Numbered from the stretch's first letter, positions 1 to 6,866 are shown. The stretch is 6,927 nucleotides of DNA from JAUXIQ01 sp030620925 [NCBI: Nitrospinota bacterium] (GCA_030620925.1 JAUXIQ010000102.1:1-6927), one strand, 5' to 3'. Translations and numbers: made by a program. The notes: a model not told the origin generated them from the sequence alone.

Positions 1-1134
1 CAATTGGAAGAGGAAAAAAGGTTGCTCTACGTGGCCATGACCCGCGTTCGTGAGCACCTGATACTGGCGGGCTCCGGTAGATTCGACAAGGAGGTCTCAG
101 TGCAGACCCCAGCCAGCCCCATGCAAAGCGTACTGGCGGAGCTGAGACTGATCCCCACCGATGAAGATAAAAATCAGACTTTTCCGGCAGACCCCGTAAT
201 CGTAAATTATGGCGGCTCCGAAGTCAAAATCGAGAATGTCTCAAAGGAAAGAATACCCGGTACAGCCGACCGGTCATTCACCCTCATAGACAGGTATGAA
301 AACGAAATCGTTTCCGGCCTTAAAATCCCCGGCATAGAAACCGATAAAAATCTTATGGACACAGTGACCGGACGGCTCGACCATAAAGAGAGACCCCTTC
401 CCGAAAAACCGATCCCCTTGAGCATCACCGGCCTGCTGGAATACCGGCAGTGCCCCGCTCGCTACTATTTCAAATACCGGCAGGGAGTGCCGGAAGAGGA
501 GACCTTTTTGCCGTCTAGCAGCGGCCGAATGGGCGGAGCCGAGTTCGGCTCAAGGGTTCATGACGTGCTTAATCTTTTCGATTTCGAAAAAACCCCGGAA
601 GAACAGTTACCCGCATTGTCCCGCGCTGCGGGTATCCACCCGGATTATCAAGACGAAGTGTTGAAGCTGTTCAGGGTCTTCACCGGCTGCAACCTGTTCA
701 CAGATTTAAGGTCGGCGGATGAACTTTATCGCGAGCTCCCCTTCTCCATGAAACTGGATGGAGCGAACCTAAGCGGCGTGATGGACGCACTGTTCAGGAA
801 AGGTGAAAGAAGCTGGTTCATACTCGACTACAAAACAGATGACGTCGAGGGAGACGAGATAACAGCCAGGGCGGAGGCTTACTTCTTCCAGATATTTCTA
901 TACGCCCTGGCTCTTCAGAAAATTTTAGGGTTCGCTCCTCAAAATATTATGTTATATTTTCTAAGACCCGGCTCAGTACAGGAAAAAGAAGTCAGTGAGT
1001 CAACACTTAGAGCCACCGGAGAAGAGGCACAAAAACTGATAGCCGGAATCAGGGGCGATGATTTCCCGCTGGTGAAATCACCGCGATGTTTTTCGTGCGC
1101 TTATGGCAGAACATTTTGTAAAATATTGGAATGA
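1..1134 (+). CDS. UvrD/AddA-like helicase-nuclease, C-terminal part (5' truncated by window)
   Basis: This is the C-terminal end of an ATP-dependent DNA helicase-nuclease, probably for processing DNA ends in recombinational repair. The frame is open from base 1, so the gene starts upstream; the TTG at base 4 is an internal Leu codon. Residues are counted from that codon. Helicase motif VI is at residues 4-20 (EEKRLLYVAMTRVREHL) with both arginines kept (R14, R16). After a variable linker comes a PD-(D/E)XK nuclease: H186, D261, D275-Y-K277 and a QxxxY motif at Q296-Y300. All expected catalytic residues are present. Cys150 plus C362-x2-C365-x6-C372 match the split four-cysteine Fe-S signature known from AddB and Cas4 nucleases. 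Classical AddA proteins are not the usual carriers of this cluster, so this may be a different single-chain or AdnAB-like branch. Family is confident; exact subfamily and partner subunit are not. Confidence 0.88.
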   Translation, partial: QLEEEKRLLYVAMTRVREHLILAGSGRFDKEVSVQTPASPMQSVLAELRLIPTDEDKNQTFPADPVIVNYGGSEVKIENVSKERIPGTADRSFTLIDRYENEIVSGLKIPGIETDKNLMDTVTGRLDHKERPLPEKPIPLSITGLLEYRQCPARYYFKYRQGVPEEETFLPSSSGRMGGAEFGSRVHDVLNLFDFEKTPEEQLPALSRAAGIHPDYQDEVLKLFRVFTGCNLFTDLRSADELYRELPFSMKLDGANLSGVMDALFRKGERSWFILDYKTDDVEGDEITARAEAYFFQIFLYALALQKILGFAPQNIMLYFLRPGSVQEKEVSESTLRATGEEAQKLIAGIRGDDFPLVKSPRCFSCAYGRTFCKILE

Positions 1135-1136
1135 GA

Positions 1137-1175
1137 TATTTTTCCTTCCGTTGAAGCGAAAAATAAGGAAAGATA
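1137..1175 (+). promoter_or_regulatory. inverted repeat enclosing the RBS of the small Cys/His gene
   Basis: Bases 1137-1147 (TATTTTTCCTT) can pair with 1165-1175 (AAGGAAAGATA) as an 11-bp stem with one T-G wobble and a 17-base loop. The right arm contains the Shine-Dalgarno AAGGAA (1165-1170), 8 bases before the ATG at 1179. If it folds in mRNA reading through from the helicase gene, it would hide the ribosome site. The pairing is seen directly; control of translation is inference. The stem is AT-rich and lacks a following U-tract, so a terminator is less likely. Confidence 0.4.
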
Positions 1176-1178
1176 CTA

Positions 1179-1427
1179 ATGAAAGAAGTTAAAATATTAA
1201 AAGACCGCAGGGTAAATGACGTAAGCATGGGATTCTTCTGCCAGCACAAAATGGCTGAAGTTAAACTCACGCTGGACGTTTCGGCGGAAACCATAGAGAC
1301 CGGGGGCGAGCAGCCCGGCGAGAGGAAAAAACTAATACGAAGCAGATGCGATCATCAGGACCAAAGCTGTGGCGGCTGCAGGGAAACAGAGAAGATTAAA
1401 GCCAAGCTGGAATTCTTCGAGTTGTAG
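1179..1427 (+). CDS. small Cys/His-rich hypothetical protein (82 aa)
   Basis: I do not recognise this protein. It starts at an ATG with a good Shine-Dalgarno (AAGGAA, 8-base spacer), 44 bases after the helicase-nuclease stop, and fills the space before the SPOR gene, which supports it being real. It is soluble-looking, with no membrane segment or signal peptide, and rich in Lys, Arg and Glu. Cysteines and histidines are grouped: C21-Q-H23 near the N terminus, then C57-D-H59 and C64-x2-C67 near the C terminus. That spacing could bind a metal such as zinc or a small Fe-S centre, but no known zinc-ribbon fold is evident and the role is unknown. It runs with both neighbours and could share their transcript. 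An inverted repeat covers its ribosome site. An alternative is a non-coding gap with a chance ORF, which the RBS makes less likely. Confidence 0.68.
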   Translation: MKEVKILKDRRVNDVSMGFFCQHKMAEVKLTLDVSAETIETGGEQPGERKKLIRSRCDHQDQSCGGCRETEKIKAKLEFFEL

Positions 1428-1474
1428 GCAATTTTTTCTCAATACTCAATCCAAAAAGAGGCGGTTTGCGGCTT

Positions 1475-2317
1475 ATGTTTAAAATTAACTTACTTAAGGA
1501 GTTGCGCGGCGGACAAAAGGCCAAATCCACTGACGGTGCAAAAAAAGAGAAGCCTAAGTCGCGACCGATTGTACTGATTCTGATAGCCGCGCTCGTTGCG
1601 GTGTTCGCCTGGGCTTACTTCAAGGGCGGCGTGCAGGAAAAATTGATTACGGTGATCAAGCTGGAGAAAGAAAAACCTCCGCCCCCCCCCGTAACCCCCA
1701 GGAAGAGTCCTCCTGCCCAATCCCAACAAACCACACAGGTTGTGGAAGAAAAGAAGAGGCCCGGCCCCATACCGGCTGAAACCGTTAAACAAAAACCGCC
1801 GGCTGCAAGCCCTCCTGCTGAAAAAGAAAAATCGCTCAAACTACCTGATAACCGGACGCCTGTGGTATTGCACCTGGCTTCATTCAAGTCGGAGGAAGTT
1901 GCCGCAAAAACCGTTAATATCCTGGCTAAAAAAGGATACCATGCCTTCATGGCCGTTTACGACGTACCGAACAAGGGCAGATGGTTCAGGGTCTATTCAG
2001 GCCGTTATGGAACTGTTGCTGAAGCCGAAGCAGCAGCGGTGAAATTGAAAAATTCTGCTCTCACAAAATACGCCATGCCCACTAAACTCCCTTACGCGCT
2101 GCAGGTAGGTGTATACGGCACCCATAAGAAGGCAGCCAAACGACAGGATAAGCTCGATCTTCTCGGATACCCGTCTGCAGTTATACAAGTACGAGGAAAC
2201 GACGGGAATCTCTATTATCGCCTGCTGGTGGGGGCCTACAAAAGCGGAGGTGATTCCACCAAAATGGCGGCCAGGTTGAAAACCGACGGGTATCCGGCTG
2301 TTCTGGTAGCTCCCTAG
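1475..2317 (+). CDS. membrane-anchored protein with two SPOR domains
   Basis: This is probably a cell-envelope protein that binds denuded peptidoglycan glycan strands, as SPOR domains do at division sites. Counting from the ATG at 1475 (280 aa): a basic cytoplasmic tail (1-30), one transmembrane helix (about 31-49, IVLILIAALVAVFAWAYF), a Pro/Lys/Glu-rich linker (about 68-115), SPOR repeat 1 (about 129-194, with a VVLHLASF strand and a later WFRVYSGRY strand) and SPOR repeat 2 (about 206-279, YALQVGVY then YYRLLVGAY). This gives an N-in, C-out topology, as in FtsN or DedD-like proteins, though most of those carry one SPOR domain. A TTG at 1466 is an alternative start. The GAGG at 1458-1461 lies 4 bases before that TTG and 13 before the ATG, so neither spacing is ideal. 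I prefer the ATG. A run of nine C bases lies in the linker. Orthology to a named division gene cannot be claimed. Confidence 0.85.
   Translation: MFKINLLKELRGGQKAKSTDGAKKEKPKSRPIVLILIAALVAVFAWAYFKGGVQEKLITVIKLEKEKPPPPPVTPRKSPPAQSQQTTQVVEEKKRPGPIPAETVKQKPPAASPPAEKEKSLKLPDNRTPVVLHLASFKSEEVAAKTVNILAKKGYHAFMAVYDVPNKGRWFRVYSGRYGTVAEAEAAAVKLKNSALTKYAMPTKLPYALQVGVYGTHKKAAKRQDKLDLLGYPSAVIQVRGNDGNLYYRLLVGAYKSGGDSTKMAARLKTDGYPAVLVAP
1682..1690 (+). repeat. nine-C homopolymer in the proline-rich linker
   Basis: Nine consecutive C bases encode three of five successive prolines, just after the membrane helix of the SPOR protein. A length change of one base would shift the frame before both SPOR domains. 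The tract is seen directly; slippage is only a possibility, and it is also a common place for assembly error. Confidence 0.8.
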
Positions 2318-2358
2318 TGCCCGGTATTCATCTGAGGCAGAAACAATACTCATAGTAA

Positions 2359-2400
2359 CCATCCCAACTGCACACCTTCATAAATCTAACAACCGCCTTA
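2359..2400 (+). promoter_or_regulatory. C-rich, G-poor leader before the MFS gene (rut-like)
   Basis: In this 42-base stretch I count 17 C and 2 G, ending just before the Shine-Dalgarno AGGAG (2402-2406) of the transporter. Unstructured C-over-G regions of this kind are typical of Rho utilisation sites. It may mark Rho-dependent termination between the SPOR gene and the transporter. I see no intrinsic terminator or convincing promoter in this 99-base gap. Base composition is observed; a Rho role is inference. Confidence 0.25.
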
Positions 2401-2416
2401 CAGGAGAAAAGCGTAG

Positions 2417-3679
2417 ATGAAAGAACGCGGACAGAACGGCCTATTCTACGGTTGGCGCATAGTCGGCTGGGCTTTCGCTATATACACCATCTCCTATGGG
2501 ATGTCCGGCGTTTTCGGCGTATTTCTGAAGCCACTCTCGCTCGAGTTCGGCTGGACACGGGGGATGACATCTACCGCCTACTCCGTCAATCAGATAATGT
2601 TCGGCCTGTTCGCCCTGATCTCGGGATTTCTTTCAGACAGGTACGGCGTCCGCAAAGTGCTTATAGTGAACGGCGTAATATACGCCATCGGGCTGATGCT
2701 GATCAGCAAGACCTCTTCCATCTGGCACCTCTACCTCTTCTACGGAGTCATAGCAGGGATGGGATACGGGTCGCTCGTCGTGCCCCCCGTGACGGCTGTC
2801 ACCAGATGGTTCGACAAAAAACGGGGCATCGCCGTAGGCATAACACAGAGCGGGGCTGGAATCGGATGGCTCATCCTCTCCCCGCTGGCGGCATATCTTA
2901 TTTACCACTACGGCTGGAGAAACTCTTACATCATCTTCGGCCTGATAGCCCTGGGCGTACTCGTCCCCTTTACCCTACTTTTCAAAGACAAGCCCTCAGA
3001 CCTGGGGCTCAAAGCGTACGGTGAAGAGGCGCAGGCCGCAGCTCACATCACGGAGCCGGACAGAGGGAACCACCTCACAGGCCGCGAGGCCATCAGGACG
3101 CGGCCCTTCTGGTTCCTCAACTCCATCCACTTCTCCGACTGTATATGCCACTCAATAATCCTGGTACACATCGTGGCCTACCTCACTGACATCGGTTTCC
3201 ATCCGGCCAGGGCCGCAAGCGTGCTGGGAGTGGTGGGTGGTGCAGCGGCGGCGGGCACCATAATCAGCGGCGCGTTGGCGGACAGAATAGGCGGCCGCGA
3301 CGCATTGAGAGCCGCCCTGATGATCCAGGCGGCCATGGTCTTCCTGCTCCCCATAACCGATAATGTGTGGTTAATACATGTTACCGCTGCACTATTCGGC
3401 ATGGGTATAGGCGGTCTGATCACCCCCTACCCGGTGCTCACCAGAGAATATTTCAGTGAAGCCACGGCGGGGACCATCTACGGCGGCCTGCTAACCAGCG
3501 CTACTGCCGGCATGGCCCTGGGCGGTTACCTGGGCGGTTACCTTTTTGATATAACCGGAGATTACGAGCTGTCATTCAAGGTAAGCCTGACTGCCGGACT
3601 GGCGGCGCTGACCCTGGGCCTGGCGCTCAGAAAACCGGCTAAAGAGCCGGAGGCATCGCCCGCTCTACAGCCCGAATAG
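2417..3679 (+). CDS. MFS transporter, oxalate/formate antiporter or monocarboxylate type
   Basis: This is a secondary transporter of the inner membrane, probably for a small carboxylate or related organic anion. It has 420 residues and about 12 hydrophobic helices, split 6+6 by a polar loop near residues 190-232. MFS motif A follows helix 2 (GFLSDRYGVRKV, residues 70-81) and recurs in the second half (GALADRIGGRDAL, 285-297), as expected from the internal duplication. The N-terminal FYGWRIV and the helix-1 region resemble OFA/MCT-type permeases. The OxlT oxalate transporter uses a lysine in helix 11; here helix 11 (about 352-375) has no charged residue, so oxalate is unlikely. The ATG has AGGAG 10 bases upstream. 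It precedes an aminotransferase and acyl-CoA ligase, so its substrate may feed those enzymes. That link is inference, and a promoter candidate separates them. Confidence 0.88.
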   Translation: MKERGQNGLFYGWRIVGWAFAIYTISYGMSGVFGVFLKPLSLEFGWTRGMTSTAYSVNQIMFGLFALISGFLSDRYGVRKVLIVNGVIYAIGLMLISKTSSIWHLYLFYGVIAGMGYGSLVVPPVTAVTRWFDKKRGIAVGITQSGAGIGWLILSPLAAYLIYHYGWRNSYIIFGLIALGVLVPFTLLFKDKPSDLGLKAYGEEAQAAAHITEPDRGNHLTGREAIRTRPFWFLNSIHFSDCICHSIILVHIVAYLTDIGFHPARAASVLGVVGGAAAAGTIISGALADRIGGRDALRAALMIQAAMVFLLPITDNVWLIHVTAALFGMGIGGLITPYPVLTREYFSEATAGTIYGGLLTSATAGMALGGYLGGYLFDITGDYELSFKVSLTAGLAALTLGLALRKPAKEPEASPALQPE

Positions 3680-3727
3680 CTATGAGGCGTTCAATTATGA
3701 ATATAAAAAGTACGACTTCCAGCGTTT

Positions 3728-3765
3728 CATTATATCTGCAGGGTTGAATTTCAATTGATATAATG
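3728..3765. repeat. perfect 9-bp inverted repeat, operator candidate
   Basis: CATTATATC (3728-3736) and GATATAATG (3757-3765) are exact reverse complements, 20 bases apart. The right arm holds the TATAAT of the promoter candidate, and the left arm gives TATAAT on the minus strand. Between them lie TTGAA-T-TTCAA (3744-3754) and the overlapping palindrome TCAATTGA (3751-3758). This arrangement suits binding by a dimeric regulator, which is inference; AT-richness makes some palindromes expected. Confidence 0.45.
3756..3764 (+). promoter_or_regulatory. extended -10 promoter candidate for the aminotransferase gene
   Basis: TGATATAAT is a perfect extended -10 element (TGn followed by TATAAT at 3759-3764). 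Transcription would begin near 3771, leaving a leader of about 56 bases before the ATG at 3827. No good -35 hexamer lies 16-18 bases upstream; extended -10 promoters often do without one. The surrounding gap (3680-3826) is clearly AT-richer than the flanking genes, which also suits a promoter region. Confidence 0.5.
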
Positions 3766-3814
3766 GTATTGAACTATTTGGGAAATCAGTTTTTTTATCC
3801 GCACATTAGCCCAA

Positions 3815-3820
3815 AAGGAG
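3815..3820 (+). promoter_or_regulatory. strong ribosome binding site of the aminotransferase
   Basis: AAGGAG sits 6 bases before the ATG at 3827, a near-consensus Shine-Dalgarno at close to ideal spacing. It fixes the start of the aminotransferase gene and suggests efficient translation. Confidence 0.8.
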
Positions 3821-3826
3821 AAAGCC

Positions 3827-5206
3827 ATGGGGGGATACGACCAGGAGTTCATCGAATCCTTACGCGAGGGAGATTTGAACCACATCCTTCATCCATTCAC
3901 TAAGCTCAAAGACCATAACCAGCAAGGCCCGCGCATCATAACCAAAGCAGAGGGCGTCAAAGTGGAAGACATCGAAGGCAACAGCTTATTCGATGGTCTT
4001 TCCGGGCTATGGAACGTGAACATCGGCCATCATCAGCTGGAGGTCGCCGATGCCGTCAGAGAGCAGATGGGAACGCTGGAATACGCGCCCTCTTTCTTCG
4101 GCTATTCCAACATCCCCGCCATCAAGCTGGCCGAGAAAGTCGCATCGCTTCTCCCCGGCAGCCTGAACCGCGTCATGTTCACCTGCGGCGGCTCGGAATC
4201 CAACGAGAGCAATCTCAAGATGGCCCGCTACTACTTCAAACTCAAGGGGCAGCCTGAAAAGATCAAGATAGTATCCCGCAACCAGGCTTACCACGGCGTT
4301 TCCATGGGGGCGCTGAGCGCCACCGGCATACCCCTGTTCTGGGAGATGTTCGAGCCCCTTCTGCCCGGCTTCGTGCACATACCCTCCCCCTACTGCTACC
4401 GGTGCGAATTTCAGAAGGAATACCCCTCATGCGACATGGAATGCGCCCACGAGCTGGATAAAGTAATACAGGAAGAGGGGCCGGAGACGGTGGCGGCGTT
4501 CATCGCCGAGCCGGTTATAGGCGCCGGGGGCGTGATCGCACCCCCGGATGAGTATTTCCCCATCATTCGTGAAATATGCGATAAGCACGACGTGCTGTTC
4601 ATAGCCGACGAGGTGATCACCGGCTTCGGACGCACGGGCAAGATGTTCGGGATGGATAACTGGGGAGTCGTCCCCGATATGGTCTCCATCGCCAAGGGCA
4701 TAACCAGCGGTTATATCCCCCTGGGGGCTGCGGTCATCAAGGATGAAATGTACGAAACCTTCCTGGAGAAGACGCCCGAAGGGATGCCTTTCCTGCACGG
4801 CTTCACCTATAACGGCCACCCCGTGGCCTGCGCCGCAGGGCTCAAAAACATAGAGATAATAGAGCGCGACGGCCTGGTGGAAAACGCCGCGGAAGTAGGC
4901 GCACACTTGCAGGCGCAGCTCCAGGAGCTCAGCGACGTGAGCATAGTGGGAGAAGTCAGAGGCATGGGAATGATGTCCGCCATCGAGCTGGTGGACGACA
5001 AAGAGACCAAGGAGCATTTCGAGCCCCTGGGAGCGCCCGGCCTTCAGGTGGCAAACAAGTCCTGGCAGAAAGGGCTTTTGACCAGGGCCATCGGCGATAC
5101 CCTGGCCCTTGCTCCGCCCCTGACCTGTACGAAAGAGGACATCGACCAGATTTGCAACATCTTCCGTGAATCGCTGGAAGAGACGGATAAAGAAGTGCGG
5201 GGCTGA
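3827..5206 (+). CDS. class III PLP aminotransferase, taurine/beta-alanine:pyruvate type
   Basis: This is a cytosolic pyridoxal-phosphate transaminase of the omega-aminotransferase group, likely moving the amino group from an omega-amino acid or amine to pyruvate or another keto acid. At 459 residues it has the usual length. Visible landmarks are W62 in the active-site entrance, the phosphate-binding GGSES (121-125), Y155-H156 stacking on the cofactor, E228, D261 for the pyridine nitrogen (FIADEVITGFGRTG), the Schiff-base lysine K290 (SIAKGITSGYIPLGA), T327 in HGFTYNGHP, and R420 as a possible carboxylate switch. An insert carries four cysteines, C190-x2-C193-x8-C202-x3-C206, known in part of this family and resembling a metal-binding knuckle. 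The overall pattern is closest to taurine- or beta-alanine-pyruvate aminotransferases. The substrate cannot be settled from sequence; GABA, putrescine or other amines remain possible. The acyl-CoA ligase starts 67 bases downstream on the same strand. Confidence 0.9.
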   Translation: MGGYDQEFIESLREGDLNHILHPFTKLKDHNQQGPRIITKAEGVKVEDIEGNSLFDGLSGLWNVNIGHHQLEVADAVREQMGTLEYAPSFFGYSNIPAIKLAEKVASLLPGSLNRVMFTCGGSESNESNLKMARYYFKLKGQPEKIKIVSRNQAYHGVSMGALSATGIPLFWEMFEPLLPGFVHIPSPYCYRCEFQKEYPSCDMECAHELDKVIQEEGPETVAAFIAEPVIGAGGVIAPPDEYFPIIREICDKHDVLFIADEVITGFGRTGKMFGMDNWGVVPDMVSIAKGITSGYIPLGAAVIKDEMYETFLEKTPEGMPFLHGFTYNGHPVACAAGLKNIEIIERDGLVENAAEVGAHLQAQLQELSDVSIVGEVRGMGMMSAIELVDDKETKEHFEPLGAPGLQVANKSWQKGLLTRAIGDTLALAPPLTCTKEDIDQICNIFRESLEETDKEVRG

Positions 5207-5259
5207 TCCGGCCGGCTGCCATCTGCTCGAACTGCGCGCACAACGACAGGTCTGTGTAT

Positions 5260-5266
5260 GGAGAGA
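5260..5266 (+). promoter_or_regulatory. ribosome binding site that decides the acyl-CoA ligase start
   Basis: GGAGAGA lies 7 bases before the ATG at 5274. The frame is open further up to a GTG at 5166, but that start would overlap the aminotransferase gene and add 36 Cys/Arg-rich residues with no match to the ligase fold. The site therefore supports 5274. Confidence 0.65.
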
Positions 5267-5273
5267 TACGTTC

Positions 5274-6866
5274 ATGTTCCGGCCCATGCTGCCCCTCGAT
5301 TTCCTGAATCGCTCCAGGAGGCTTTTTCCGGATAAGACGGCGGTAGTCGACGGCGAAACCGAACATACGTACGGTGAACTCGGTGATCGCGTGGACCGCT
5401 TCTCCAACGTCCTCCTGGACATGGGAATAAAAAAGGGGGACAAGGTTGCCATCCTTTCCCCCAACACCCGCCACATGCTGGAATCCTTCTTCTCCGTGCC
5501 CCAGACGGGCGCCATCCTCGTCCCTCTCAACTACAGGCTCAACCCCGATGAGCTGAGCTACATCATAAACCACTCCGACAGCAAGATCGTCCTGGTGGAC
5601 TACGAATACGCGCCGCTCCTGGAATCCGCGGCCGGTGAGCTTAAAAAGGTGGAAAAATATATTCTCACCGGCGACGGCGATTACGGGGGCGGACTCACCA
5701 TTGTGAAATACGAAGACCTGCTCGAGGACGCATCCGCTGAGCCGCCGCCAGACGCTGGACTGGAGGAGACGGACCTCGCCACCATCAACTATACCAGCGG
5801 CACCACGGCCAACCCCAAAGGCGTGATGCTCAGCCACAGGGCTTGCTACCTCAACGCCTGCGACTATCTCATCCACCTGCGCGTGGTCTATCAAGACGTA
5901 TACCTCCACACACTGCCCATGTTCCACGCCAACGGATGGGGCGGTATCTGGGCCCTGGCAGCCATAGGCGGCACGCAGATATGCCTGCGAAAAGTTGAGG
6001 CGCAGCCCATTTACGAGTATCTGCAGAACAGAGAGGTTACCCTGGCCTGCTGCGCACCCACGGTGCTGGTCACATTGGCCAGCTACGAAGGGGCCGGGGA
6101 TTACAAGCTCGCCGACGGTATCCGCATGGGCACCGGCGGCGCGGCGCCCCCGGCGGCGGTGCTAAAAAACATGGAGCAGTTTGGAGTGGAGGTCATCCAC
6201 CTCTACGGCCTCACCGAAACCGGCCCCCTCCTCACCACCTGCGTCTGGAAACCCGAATGGGACGAACTGCCCCTGGAGGAGCGCTACCGCCTCAAGGCCC
6301 GCCAGGGGGTCTCCCAGGTGCTGACGGACGTGAGGGTCATGGACGAAAACATGGCCGAAGTCCCCAACGACGGGAAGACCATCGGCGAAATAGTTGCCCG
6401 GGGCAACACGATCATGGAGGGCTACTACAAGCAGGAGGATGAGACGGCCCGTGCCTTCGAAGGCGGCTGGTTCCACAGCGGTGACCTGGCGGTGGTGCAC
6501 CCCGACAACTATATCGAAATCATGGACCGCAAGAAGGACGTCATCATCAGCGGTGGTGAGAACATATCCTCAGTGGAAGTGGAAAACATGCTCTACCAGC
6601 ATCCCGCCGTCCTGGAAGCGGCGGTGGTGGGAGTTCCCGACGAGAAGTGGGGCGAGGCCCCCAGAGCGCTGGTGGTGCTGCGGGAGGGCAAGAAAGCCGG
6701 TGAGGATGAGCTGATAAAATTCTGCCACGAAAAAATGGCCCACTTCAAAGCCCCAAAGTCCGTCGTCTTCATCGACGAGCTGCCCAAGACGGCCACCGGC
6801 AAAGTCCAAAAATTCGCCCTCCGCGATAAATACTGGGAAGGCAGAGATAAACGCGTCCACGGCTGA
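5274..6866 (+). CDS. AMP-forming acyl-CoA ligase (fatty-acyl / AlkK-DmdB type)
   Basis: This cytosolic enzyme activates a carboxylic acid with ATP to an acyl-adenylate and then to acyl-CoA. From the ATG at 5274 it has 530 residues, normal for the ANL superfamily. Visible core motifs are the P-loop YTSGTTANPKGV (173-184), YGLTETGP (311-318), WFHSGDLA (399-406, with the ribose-binding Asp404), DRKKDVIISGGENIS (418-432, with the hinge) and PKTATGKVQK (504-513), in which K510 is the adenylation lysine. The TLPMFHANGWGG stretch (213-224) resembles the acyl-pocket segment of medium- and long-chain fatty-acyl and methylmercaptopropionate ligases rather than acetyl-CoA synthetase. All catalytic motifs are intact. 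It follows the aminotransferase by 67 bases with no terminator seen, so the two are probably cotranscribed. The chain length and identity of the acid are unknown. The extended GTG start at 5166 is rejected because of the RBS at 5260. Confidence 0.92.
   Translation: MFRPMLPLDFLNRSRRLFPDKTAVVDGETEHTYGELGDRVDRFSNVLLDMGIKKGDKVAILSPNTRHMLESFFSVPQTGAILVPLNYRLNPDELSYIINHSDSKIVLVDYEYAPLLESAAGELKKVEKYILTGDGDYGGGLTIVKYEDLLEDASAEPPPDAGLEETDLATINYTSGTTANPKGVMLSHRACYLNACDYLIHLRVVYQDVYLHTLPMFHANGWGGIWALAAIGGTQICLRKVEAQPIYEYLQNREVTLACCAPTVLVTLASYEGAGDYKLADGIRMGTGGAAPPAAVLKNMEQFGVEVIHLYGLTETGPLLTTCVWKPEWDELPLEERYRLKARQGVSQVLTDVRVMDENMAEVPNDGKTIGEIVARGNTIMEGYYKQEDETARAFEGGWFHSGDLAVVHPDNYIEIMDRKKDVIISGGENISSVEVENMLYQHPAVLEAAVVGVPDEKWGEAPRALVVLREGKKAGEDELIKFCHEKMAHFKAPKSVVFIDELPKTATGKVQKFALRDKYWEGRDKRVHG

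Noticed and set aside
1440-2352. The 9-mer CAATACTCA occurs in two intergenic gaps (1440-1448 and 2344-2352).
   Set aside because: Only two copies, no symmetry and no consistent distance to a start codon; chance is a sufficient explanation.
2452-3024. Plus-strand open frame of 190 codons within the transporter.
   Set aside because: It overlaps the MFS gene in another frame, is Arg/His-rich and lacks membrane segments, typical of a shadow frame.
5166-5273. N-terminal extension of the ligase from a GTG.
   Set aside because: It overlaps the preceding gene and has no family similarity, while the ATG at 5274 has a good ribosome site.
4427-5530. Long minus-strand open frame of 367 codons across the aminotransferase and ligase genes.
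   Set aside because: It runs antisense to two genes with complete family motifs, shows no recognisable domain itself, and is explained by GC-rich third codon positions on the plus strand.
4956-5927. Minus-strand open frame of 323 codons.
   Set aside because: It is antisense to the aminotransferase end and ligase start, with no domain recognised; a shadow frame.
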